Source: DASPGQ01 sp035457705
GTDB taxonomy: Bacteria > Acidobacteriota > Vicinamibacteria > Marinacidobacterales > SMYC01
Direction of reading: 5' to 3'
DNA: 64,000 nucleotides
Assembly (NCBI GenBank): GCA_035457705.1
Contig: DATIBD010000117.1
Span: forward strand, 26,864-90,863
Below are positions 17,340-24,150 of this stretch, one piece after another. Below the pieces are notes generated by a model. The model was not told the origin of the DNA, did not search any database, and saw only the letters and a list, made by a program, of their open reading frames with translations. Position numbers and translations under genes: made by a program. The stretch's first letter is position 1. Each line of letters opens with the position of its first letter.

Positions 17340-18197
17340 ATGCGCGCGTTTCTCTTGTTTTTCGTGAGCCTTCAGCCCGTCGACGAGGCCGAAAAGTACT
17401 TCCAGGCTGAGGACTGGAGCCGGGCTGCCGCCGCCTATCAGGAAGTGGTGGAGAGCGAGCCGGAGAACGGGCGGGCTTGGATCCGGCTCGGGATCTCGCT
17501 CCTGTCGTTGTCCCGCTACCCGGAAGCGATCGCGGCGATGGAGAAGGCGGACGGGCTCGGTTTCGTGCCCCCGCTGACGAGGTTCCACCTCGCCCGCGCC
17601 GAGGTGCTCGCAGGAAACCGCTCCGGCGCACTCGAACGGCTCGAGAGCGCACTAGACGCCGGCTTCTCGTCGGTGAGTCAGCTCGAATCGGAAGGGGCGT
17701 TTACCGACCTCAGGAACGATCCGCGCTTCACCGCGCTCATCGACAGAGCCCGTCGCAACGCCGAGCCCTGCGAGCACATTCCGGAGTTCCGGGTGTTCGA
17801 TTTCTGGATCGGCGCTTGGGAGGTCACTTCGGGAGGTCAGAAGGCGGGGGACAACCGCATCGAAAAGCACGCGAACGGGTGCTTTCTGCTGGAGAACTGG
17901 GCGGCCGTCGGCGGGAGCACCGGCAAGAGCATGAATTTCTACGACGCCGTCCAAAAGAAATGGCACCAGGTATGGGTGGACGCCGCGGGAACATCGATCT
18001 TCGCCGCGGGAGGACTGCGAGATGGCGCGATGCACTTCGAAGGCGAGCACCGCTACCCGAATGGCTCGTCGGAGCTCTTCAGAATGACCTTTACTCCGCG
18101 GGAGGACGGCACCGTGCGGCAATTCATCGAGCAGTCCAAAGACGGTGGAGAGACCTGGTACCCCTGGTTCGACGGGCTCTACACCCGCAAGGAATGA
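17340..18197 (+). CDS. TPR protein with C-terminal lipocalin-like (DUF1579-type) domain
   Basis: 285 residues from ATG 17340, with GGAGG ten bases upstream. GTG 17322 is in frame but lies before that site. The N-terminal hydrophobic stretch is short (MRAFLLFFVSLQPV). Residues 15-130 hold TPRs (AEKYFQAEDWSRAAAAYQEV, then AWIRLGISLLSLSRYPEAIA). From about 150 the sequence FRVFDFWIGAWEVTSGG, then FLLENWAAVGGSTGKSMNFY and WHQVWVDAAG resembles the DUF1579-type barrel found in many Acidobacteriota proteins. Function is unknown. It is divergent from the CadC-like regulator. Confidence 0.8.
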   Translation: MRAFLLFFVSLQPVDEAEKYFQAEDWSRAAAAYQEVVESEPENGRAWIRLGISLLSLSRYPEAIAAMEKADGLGFVPPLTRFHLARAEVLAGNRSGALERLESALDAGFSSVSQLESEGAFTDLRNDPRFTALIDRARRNAEPCEHIPEFRVFDFWIGAWEVTSGGQKAGDNRIEKHANGCFLLENWAAVGGSTGKSMNFYDAVQKKWHQVWVDAAGTSIFAAGGLRDGAMHFEGEHRYPNGSSELFRMTFTPREDGTVRQFIEQSKDGGETWYPWFDGLYTRKE

Positions 18198-18217
18198 TGA
18201 TCACAATCTCGCGGAAG

Positions 18218-18234
18218 GAGGCAACTACTGCCTC
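18218..18234. terminator. Hairpin between convergent genes
   Basis: GAGGCA (18218-18223), a 5-nt loop and TGCCTC (18229-18234) form a 6-bp hairpin 20 bases after the stop of the TPR/lipocalin-like gene, between two convergent genes. It has no U-run, so it is at best a weak terminator. Confidence 0.3.
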
Positions 18235-18321
18235 GCGCTCCCGTCGCGGATTTCGTGACGCCCGTGTCGAATTGGCCTCTCGACCCTCACCGGAGCGTAG
18301 ACCCCGGCTGACGACACTCCA

Positions 18322-18738
18322 TCATCTGTCCGACCAAACCGCCAACTCGTTCCCATTGGGATCGCGGAAATGAAACCGCCGCCCGCCGGGGAACGAAAAG
18401 ATGGACTTGGCAATGGTACCACCGGCGGATTCGACGCGGGTCTGCGTTTCTTCCAGGTCGGTGGAATACAGCACCACAAGCGGCCCACCAGGCGTGGCGT
18501 TGTCTCGACGGAAGCCACCGGCGAGACGGCCGTCTTCGAAGCTGGTGTAGTCCGGACCATAGTCGGTGAACTTCCAGCCGAATACGTCGCCAAAGAACGC
18601 CTTGGTGCGCTCCAGGTCGATCGCCCCGAACTCGATGTAGTCGATGCGTCCCTCATTGTCCTGGCTAGACATCATGGCCCCCATGGTCGCGACCGTGGCC
18701 GCGGAGACGAAAAGTGTTTTGAATAATCTGGGTCTCAT
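18322..18738 (-). CDS. VOC (glyoxalase/bleomycin-resistance) family protein, possibly exported
   Basis: A 138-residue protein. The core from about residue 30 is a VOC fold: RIDYIEFGAIDLERTKAFFG, then DVFGWKFTDYGPDYTSFEDG and FHFRDPNGNELAVWSD. The metal-ligand pattern is partial, since the usual first His position is Glu (DYIEFG). The N-terminus (MRPRLFKTLFVSAATVATMG) looks like a signal peptide and has GGAG nine bases upstream. ATG codons at 18675 and 18672 (MMSSQDNEGR) would give a purely cytosolic form. Substrate unknown. It is divergent or head-to-tail with no clear partner. Confidence 0.85.
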   Translation of the reverse strand: MRPRLFKTLFVSAATVATMGAMMSSQDNEGRIDYIEFGAIDLERTKAFFGDVFGWKFTDYGPDYTSFEDGRLAGGFRRDNATPGGPLVVLYSTDLEETQTRVESAGGTIAKSIFSFPGGRRFHFRDPNGNELAVWSDR

Positions 18739-18804
18739 CGGGAATCTCCGGCATAGGTACAGATTAGTTCAATCCCAGGGCCCGGGGATTGAACGAATGG
18801 AAAC

Positions 18805-19539
18805 TCAGCGATTCGCCAGGAACGCGGCCGGAGTGACGCCCACCAACTCCTTGAACTCACGCGTCATGTGCGATTGGTCGGCATACCCGGAAGCAAGAGC
18901 CGCTTCGGCCAGATGGGGAATGGATGGCATTGCTGCCACCAGCTTCTTCAATCGAGCGATTCGGGCAAACTCCTTGGGCGAAAGCCCGGTGTGCTCGAGG
19001 AACAGTCTTCGAACGTACTGTCGGCTCATCCCGAGGGAGGTGGCCAACGAATCGATCCGGCATCGGGAGTCACGGACGAGCCGTGAGGTGCTCCACGCGA
19101 TGCGCGGATCCACAGCAATAGCTGTCCTTTCCAGTCGCTGAATGAGGAACCGCTCGACCGCGCGGACTCTCTCTTCGATGGAGGCGCCAGCCAAAAGTTG
19201 CTCCTCCAGCTCGAGGCCAGCCGAGCCGAGTACCGCCACCGCCTCGATCGCCTCGTCGGTAAAGAGGTCGGCGCGCTCACGCAGAAACGGCACGGCTCCG
19301 CCCGCTCTGAACCGAGCCCCGACGAACTGTGTAGGGCCCCGATGCTCCGCCCAGAGAGTCTTCGTCATCGTGCCGACGACGATGAGCGTCTCGCTCCTCG
19401 ACTCGAAGAGAATGTCGATGCATCCGTCGGGAAGCACTGGGTGAGATTGTGTCCGAGCGCTCGTCACGTCGTGGGTCCAGTAGCACGCGACAAACGGCTG
19501 AAGTCTCGGATCGACCGCGTGCTCTCTGTAGTCACCCAT
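18805..19539 (-). CDS. AraC-family transcriptional regulator
   Basis: About 244 residues from ATG 19539 (MGDYREHAVDPRLQPFVACY). An upstream extension to 19659 is possible but unlike the family. The N-terminal sensing domain has the DUF6597-like pattern WTHDV, PVLPDGCIDILF, QFVGARFRAGG. The C-terminal double helix-turn-helix is clear: IDSLATSLGMSRQYVRRLFL, then LSPKEFARIARLKKLV and SGYADQSHMTREFKELVGVT. Neighbours are a VOC protein downstream and a CHRD lipoprotein gene upstream on the opposite strand. The target and ligand are unknown. Confidence 0.9.
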   Translation of the reverse strand: MGDYREHAVDPRLQPFVACYWTHDVTSARTQSHPVLPDGCIDILFESRSETLIVVGTMTKTLWAEHRGPTQFVGARFRAGGAVPFLRERADLFTDEAIEAVAVLGSAGLELEEQLLAGASIEERVRAVERFLIQRLERTAIAVDPRIAWSTSRLVRDSRCRIDSLATSLGMSRQYVRRLFLEHTGLSPKEFARIARLKKLVAAMPSIPHLAEAALASGYADQSHMTREFKELVGVTPAAFLANR

Positions 19540-19706
19540 CACTGCCTGCGACTTACCAATTGTAGCCTGTGGATAAGCGCCAAGGCGGTCGGGCACGTTG
19601 AGATGTATCACCCTCGCGTGAATTGACTCATTTGTGAAGTGGTTTGCTGACGGCGGCAACGTCCTTCACTAACATGGGTCGCTTTCGCTCACGGAAAGGA
19701 AAATCA

Positions 19707-20303
19707 ATGACGCGGCAAGTTTGGATTGCGTTTCTCGCTCTCTCTTGTCTTCTTTCCCTCGGGTGCAAGGAAGATTACACCTCTCCCGTGGGCCCGGCCG
19801 TAACGGAACCGGGTACGTCCGCGAGCTCCGCTCTAGAAGCCCTTGGGCCATCAAACCTTAAAGGGCCCGTCGAGAACTTCGTCGCGCCTCTGTCGGGTGA
19901 CCAGGAAGTTCCTCCCGTCGGTACCCGAGCGAGGGGCCTTGCTAAGTTCCAGCTCAAGAACGGCGACGAGATGTCCTACCATCTCAACGTGAGTCGTCTG
20001 GACGGAGTGATCCAATCACATATCCACTGCGGTGAGCAAGGGGTCAACGGTCCGGTCGTCGTGTTTCTCTTTGGGCCGGCGCCTTCCGGGGTTACCGCGA
20101 AAGGCCGTCTCGCCTCAGGAATCATCACCCCGGGTGACGTCATAGCCCGTCCGGACTCGGCGGCCTGTCCAGGTGGAATCGCCAACTTCGATGACCTCCT
20201 CCAGAAGATGAGAGACGGAGAAACTTACGTGAACGTGCACACTCTGGCGTTTCCTGGGGGAGAGATCCGCGGCCAGATCGATCGAGGAAACGGTGTGAAC
20301 TAG
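19707..20303 (+). CDS. CHRD-domain lipoprotein
   Basis: 198 residues from ATG 19707, preceded by GGAAAGGA. The signal peptide ends in a lipobox (LSCLLSLGC). A linker of about 50 residues leads to a CHRD domain: FVAPLSGDQEVPPVGTRARG, then AKFQLKNGDEMSYHLNVSRL, SHIHCGEQGVNGPVVVFLFG and the terminal YVNVHTLAFPGGEIRGQI. CHRD domains, named from chordin, occur in many bacterial surface lipoproteins with no fixed function. It stands alone and faces away from the AraC gene. Confidence 0.9.
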   Translation: MTRQVWIAFLALSCLLSLGCKEDYTSPVGPAVTEPGTSASSALEALGPSNLKGPVENFVAPLSGDQEVPPVGTRARGLAKFQLKNGDEMSYHLNVSRLDGVIQSHIHCGEQGVNGPVVVFLFGPAPSGVTAKGRLASGIITPGDVIARPDSAACPGGIANFDDLLQKMRDGETYVNVHTLAFPGGEIRGQIDRGNGVN

Positions 20304-20740
20304 CGGGCTAAGAGCAGCGAGGGGTCGCTTATAGCCGGACTCGCCTCGATGAGTTTTGACGAGCCACCGTAGTACCGGCACCGCTACAGAGGGGTGTCGT
20401 GTACGTGGACATCGAGTGTTGGGGAACGTTCGAGCTCGATGACACCTCCGTCGCAAGCTTTCGGCAGGTGCCGGAGCCTTGGGGCTTCGGCACGCTGTCG
20501 AATATCAGGTTCGAACGCACCACGTCGGCACTTTCCCAGCCCGCACCAGCGGACCGGAGTTTTCTTTGAGGATTTGGACTCCTTCGCGTATCAGGCGCCG
20601 TCGATTTCTGAGAGATGCTCCGGTCCTTCGCGGTGTCCAATCGAGGAAAGAGCCCGTATCTCGCTCCGCGATACGGACGTTTATCCTTGACTCGTTCACG
20701 GCCGGGGCATTGATGCCCGCGGGGACGAGGAGGTGAAGAC
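20304..20740. other. 437-bp stretch without a recognisable gene
   Basis: No frame shows a convincing protein. A 58-codon + frame from GTG 20399 (VYVDIECWGTFELDDTSVAS onward) ends in TGA near 20569 and matches nothing I know. The notable content is the strong hairpin listed separately at 20468-20493. The last part (20700-20740) holds the ribosome binding site of the superoxide dismutase gene (GGAGGTGAAGAC before ATG 20741). Confidence 0.5.
20468..20493. other. Strong 11-bp hairpin with TTGG loop in noncoding DNA
   Basis: GTGCCGGAGCC (20468-20478), loop TTGG (20479-20482) and GGCTTCGGCAC (20483-20493) pair along all 11 positions with one G-U. The stem extends three more pairs (465-467 with 495-497) past a bulged G494. 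There is no downstream U-run. It lies 165 bases after the CHRD gene and 250 bases before the superoxide dismutase start, so it is neither an obvious terminator nor a leader element. Confidence 0.55.
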
Positions 20741-21371
20741 ATGGTGCACCTTATAAGATGGACACTCGTGACACTTTTTGCCGGTCTCGCTGCGGGAGCT
20801 CTCATGCTCGGCTGTGATGGCGGCGAGTACGAGCCCGCGGAGACGACTGAAGCCCAGGATCCCCAGTCGATGCCGCCCTCCGCCAAGACCCAGACAGAGA
20901 GCGAGACCGAGATGGTGCCGACGCGCGCCGCGGCACAGCTGATGTCGAAGAGCGGAAGCGATCTGACGGGCGAAGCACATTTCGTCGAAGACCGGGCGGG
21001 ATCACCTTCGAGGTCAACGTCGAGAACGTCAGTCCGGGAATGCACGCCGTGCATATTCACGAGAACGCGATTGCAGCACGGAGGACGCGGCTACGGGTCA
21101 TCACTGGAACCCCACGAGCGAGAATCACGGCAAGTGGGGAGAAGAACCGTTTCTACTGGGCGACATCGGGAACATCGATGTCCAGGAGGATGGTCAGGGT
21201 ACACTCTCCATCACGTCCGATCTCTGGTCGCTCGACGAGAACAGAGAATCTAGCGTCCTCGGCGAGTCGGTGGTCGTCCACGCGGGCGCGGATGATTTTA
21301 CCACTCAGCCAGACGGGGCGTCCGGGGATCGGATCGGCTGCGGCGTGATCGAGTTGAAGAAGCAAACTTGA
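20741..21371 (+). pseudogene. sodC: Cu/Zn superoxide dismutase (SodC) lipoprotein, two single-base frameshifts
   Basis: ATG 20741 opens a lipoprotein signal (LFAGLAAGALMLGC), then a linker and SGSDLTGEAHFVEDRAG. From 21001 a second frame continues as ITFEVNVENVSPGMHAVHIH EN (copper ligands HxH). From 21069 a third frame gives DCSTEDAATGHHWNPTSENH GKWG, then LLGDIGNIDV, VVVHAGADDF and GASGDRIGCGVIELKKQT, ending with TGA at 21371. One missing G in the run at 20997-21000 and one at 21067 explain both shifts. Restored, the protein is a full periplasmic Cu/Zn superoxide dismutase with all metal ligands and the disulfide Cys pair. The intact codons around both sites argue for a very recent lesion or base-calling errors. 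Confidence 0.88.
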
Positions 21372-21630
21372 GCGCACGACCCGTTGGCGCGACCGAGAGA
21401 TGAGCGAAAGCGGAAAGATCCTGACCTCCGTAAGGCAAACACACAATTCGGATTTACCCATGACCAGCGTAACGTAACCGGGTAGATGGTCTATTACGAG
21501 GCGCGCACCGCTTCGACGGTCGTCAGTACTTCATTCACTGAGAACGAACGTAACCTTCAAGTTCACCAGAGAGGCCCCCCTGCCAGCGAGCGAGCTGGGT
21601 CTCTGGTCAGACCGACTTGGTGCGCGAGAC

Positions 21631-22104
21631 TCAGATCCACCAGAAGAACAAACCCACCATGATCAACGCGATTGTGAATTTCGCTGCCGTGCCGAGCAAT
21701 ACGCCGAGAACGCTTCCCATCCCGCTCTTCAGGCTTGCGGTCACGTCGCGACTCCGCCAGAGCTCGAAAAGCACCGCTCCTGCCACCGGTCCCAACAACA
21801 GCCCCGGCAGGCCGAAAAAGATGCCTACGATGGCTCCCGCAATCGCTCCAAGCATGGCCCAACGGCTCCCACCCAGCCGCTCGACGCCAACGGCCCCCGC
21901 TACATAGTCGAGAACGTAGCCGAGCCCGGTGATCGCTCCGAGAACGATGAGCCCTCCGGGCCCCAAAGTCTCGAAGTCCGTGGCGATCGCGTAGACAAGC
22001 GCTCCAATCCATATGAGGATCGTCCCCGGCAAGAATGGAAGGACCGAACCGGCGATTCCCAGAACGAAGAGAACACCAACCAAGATATGGATTGCCGTCA
22101 TCAT
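21631..22104 (-). CDS. DUF456 family membrane protein
   Basis: A 157-residue very hydrophobic protein with about four membrane helices. The N-terminal helix with FVLGIAGSVLPFLPGTILIW and the glycine-rich helices (AMLGAIAGAIVGIFFGLPGL, then LLGPVAGAVLFELW) are typical of DUF456. The family has no known activity. It stands alone between the two superoxide dismutase genes and is transcribed away from the Fe/Mn enzyme gene. Confidence 0.88.
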   Translation of the reverse strand: MMTAIHILVGVLFVLGIAGSVLPFLPGTILIWIGALVYAIATDFETLGPGGLIVLGAITGLGYVLDYVAGAVGVERLGGSRWAMLGAIAGAIVGIFFGLPGLLLGPVAGAVLFELWRSRDVTASLKSGMGSVLGVLLGTAAKFTIALIMVGLFFWWI

Positions 22105-22398
22105 CCCGCCGCCTGTAGGCTCTTAAGAAAACCCGACGAGAGAAACCACAATCCTGTGAATCCGCTTGAACTTCAACTCAGTATCCCGTAGGAAGTGTAT
22201 CTCTCTTCCTTCTGGAGTGTTTACCTCTCTGGTTCATGGAAGGGATGGCAGGCGGCCTGCTCTCAGTCCTCTTCCGCGCCATCCAGGCCAGTTCCTGGTA
22301 GCACCTGGATACCGGAGCCCCCCGATGGAGGATTACGGTAATCCGCTGATTGGTTTTGCGCTCTGGTCGAGACAAGATAGCCAACATCGGAGGATTCA
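22105..22398. other. 294-bp intergenic region between DUF456 and superoxide dismutase genes
   Basis: A divergent upstream region for both genes. It contains the 15-bp palindrome at 22330-22344 (separate entry), a GCAGGC-G-GCCTGC palindrome near 22250, and GGAGG just before ATG 22399. No coding frame is convincing and no known riboswitch is recognised. Confidence 0.5.
22330..22344 (+). promoter_or_regulatory. 15-bp palindrome upstream of Fe/Mn superoxide dismutase
   Basis: GGATTAC-G-GTAATCC is a perfect 7-bp-arm palindrome 55 bp before the superoxide dismutase start. The size and place fit an operator for a dimeric regulator. No known consensus is matched with confidence. Confidence 0.4.
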
Positions 22399-23001
22399 AT
22401 GACTTACCAACCGAAGAACTTTAGCTCATTGCTCGGCATGAGAGGTTTCAGCGACGGGCTGCTGAAGGATCATTTCGGTCTCTACGAAGGGTATGTCTCA
22501 CAGACGAACGAGCTTCTCGAAAAGACTCGACGACTCAGTGAAACCGGGCTCGACTCGGCAGAGTTCTCGGAGCTCAAGCGTCGGCTGGGGTGGGAGTTCA
22601 ATGGCATGCGCCTTCACGAGCTCTACTTCGCCAATCTCGGCGGCCGTGGCGGATCGCCTCGGGGCGAGCTCCTCGAGCTTTTGAAACGAACGTTCGGCAG
22701 CTTCGAAGCCTGGAACGATGAGTTCCAAGCGGTCGGATCCATGCGGGGCGTCGGTTGGGCGATCTCGTACTACGACCCCAATGCCGACCAGCTCCTGAAT
22801 CTGTGGATCGACGAGCACGACACCTACCATGCGGCCGGCTGCACGCCTCTCATCGTCATGGACGTCTGGGAACACGCGTTCGCCAAAGACTATGGCACCA
22901 ACCGGGCGAGCTATATCACCGCTTTCATGGAGAATGTCGATTGGAACGTCGTGGAGAGCCGGCTCGCGGCCGCGGCATCCGAGGTTTCGGCCTCTCGATG
23001 A
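22399..23001 (+). CDS. Fe/Mn-type superoxide dismutase
   Basis: 200 residues, normal family length, with no signal peptide. The metal ligands are visible: His in LLKDHFGLYEGYV, His in GMRLHELYFANLGG, and Asp and His in MDVWEHAFAKDYG. The usual GSGW segment reads VGSMRGVGWAISYYDP, and IDEHDTYHAAGCTPLIVMD matches less common family members rather than E. coli SodA or SodB. Metal choice cannot be read from sequence here. It converts superoxide to H2O2 in the cytoplasm, complementing the frameshifted periplasmic-type SodC 1 kb upstream. GGAGG precedes the ATG. Confidence 0.92.
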   Translation: MTYQPKNFSSLLGMRGFSDGLLKDHFGLYEGYVSQTNELLEKTRRLSETGLDSAEFSELKRRLGWEFNGMRLHELYFANLGGRGGSPRGELLELLKRTFGSFEAWNDEFQAVGSMRGVGWAISYYDPNADQLLNLWIDEHDTYHAAGCTPLIVMDVWEHAFAKDYGTNRASYITAFMENVDWNVVESRLAAAASEVSASR

Positions 23002-23034
23002 GGCACTCGAATGACGCGAACGTAGGGACACTCA

Positions 23035-23157
23035 TTGAGCGGGAAGAAGTTCGCCGAGCTCGAAAAAGAGATCGGCGAGATCGGCGAGCTGCGCTCGAAG
23101 GCCGAAGCGACGGACGAGGACCTCACTAGCCTGCTAGCGGGCCCGAAAGGCCTCTGA
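23035..23157 (+). CDS. Possible 40-residue charged peptide
   Basis: From TTG 23035 the frame reads SGKKFAELEKEIGEIGELRS then KAEATDEDLTSLLAGPKGL. Its Lys/Glu-rich helical composition is protein-like. An in-frame stop lies just upstream and it follows the superoxide dismutase by 33 bp, so it could be the operon's second gene. It contains a short tandem (GAGATCGGC twice). No homologue is recognised, no ribosome binding site is clear, and it may be chance. Confidence 0.25.
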   Translation: MSGKKFAELEKEIGEIGELRSKAEATDEDLTSLLAGPKGL

Positions 23158-23164
23158 CCGGAGA

Positions 23165-23815
23165 TCATGCCTGGATGATCTCGTTCTTGATCGCGTAGCG
23201 AACGAGCTCGACCACGGAGTGGACGCCCAGTTTTCGCATGATATTCGTCCGGTGCGTTTCGACCGTTTTCACGCTGATATCGAGGATATTTGCGATTTCC
23301 TTGTTGCTTCGTCCCTCGGCCAAGAGCTGGAGGATCTGAGTCTCGCGAGACGTCAGGCGGCGCAGCGGCTCGCCCTTGAGCGGCTTCACACCATCCAGAT
23401 AGCCTTCGAGGACGATCTGGTGAACGTGTGAGGTGAAATACGGCTTGCGTACGAGAAGCGATTCGACGGCGGCGACGAGCTTCGTCGTTGCGTCGGATTT
23501 CAAGATGTAGCCCCGGGCCCCGGCGTCGAGGACCTCCCGGATCAGGCTGTCCGAGTCATGGACGGTCAGAATCAGGACCTCGGTCTTGGGACAGCTCTGA
23601 ACAATCTCACGCGTCGCTTCCACACCATTGAGCTCCGGCATCGACACGTCGAGAATCACCACATCCGGATTGAGCTCCTTGGCCTTGCTTACGGCTTCCC
23701 TCCCGGTCACGGCCTCTCCACACACGTTCCAGTCGGGACGTGTCGCCAAGACCCCTCGGAGGCCCTTGCGCACGAGCTCGTGATCGTCTGCGAGCAGGAT
23801 CTGGGGCACTCTCAT
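23165..23815 (-). CDS. LuxR/NarL-type response regulator (copy 1)
   Basis: 216 residues. The receiver domain has ILLADDHELVRKGLRGVL and the phosphorylatable Asp in PDVVILDVSMPELNG, with Lys in GYILKSDATT. The C-terminal LuxR helix-turn-helix is LTSRETQILQLLAEGRSNKE, then SVKTVETHRTNIMRKLGVHS. It is a close paralogue of the regulator at 28355-29005, ending in the same IIQA. No kinase is adjacent, but the DegS/NarX-type kinase at 25649-26791 is a natural partner. Targets are unknown. Confidence 0.95.
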   Translation of the reverse strand: MRVPQILLADDHELVRKGLRGVLATRPDWNVCGEAVTGREAVSKAKELNPDVVILDVSMPELNGVEATREIVQSCPKTEVLILTVHDSDSLIREVLDAGARGYILKSDATTKLVAAVESLLVRKPYFTSHVHQIVLEGYLDGVKPLKGEPLRRLTSRETQILQLLAEGRSNKEIANILDISVKTVETHRTNIMRKLGVHSVVELVRYAIKNEIIQA

Positions 23816-24150
23816 GGCCCATCCCGCCGGAACATGGTAGCCAATCCTTTACGAATCATGCCCCAGGATAGTCCGGGGGAATGATTGAGGGAACTAGGGA
23901 AATCCCCAGCTTCTTTGAAAAATATCCCTTGGAGTCACGATGACTCCTTCCGAAAGCCCATCGTGCCCCGCACGACCTGCATGCGGCGGACGAGCTGGTG
24001 TCGTCCCTGTCTCTCCCCGGGAAATACGGCAAGCAAAATCAGTCGAGCGAGCCGTTCATCCCGACGAAAGCTGCGGTGTGCGTGGCGCGTACGATGCCCT
24101 AGTTCTCGATTGGTGGCTCATCGCCCAGATGCTCGTCGAAGCTCCTTTTC
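23816..24150 (-). other. 335-bp region upstream of response regulator copy 1
   Basis: No coding frame is convincing on either strand. On the minus strand it carries a G/C-run-rich patch around 23870-23925 (GGGGATTTCCC, then CCCCCGGACTATCC) that may be promoter or operator DNA for the regulator gene. It is also the region downstream of otsA, where no terminator hairpin was recognised. Confidence 0.4.

Noticed and set aside
20500..20530. T-loop-like GGTTCGAAC suggesting a tRNA
   Set aside because: No acceptor stem, anticodon arm or CCA end can be formed around it.
22105..22398. Manganese riboswitch upstream of the superoxide dismutase
   Set aside because: The yybP-ykoY conserved core was not found; only short palindromes are present.
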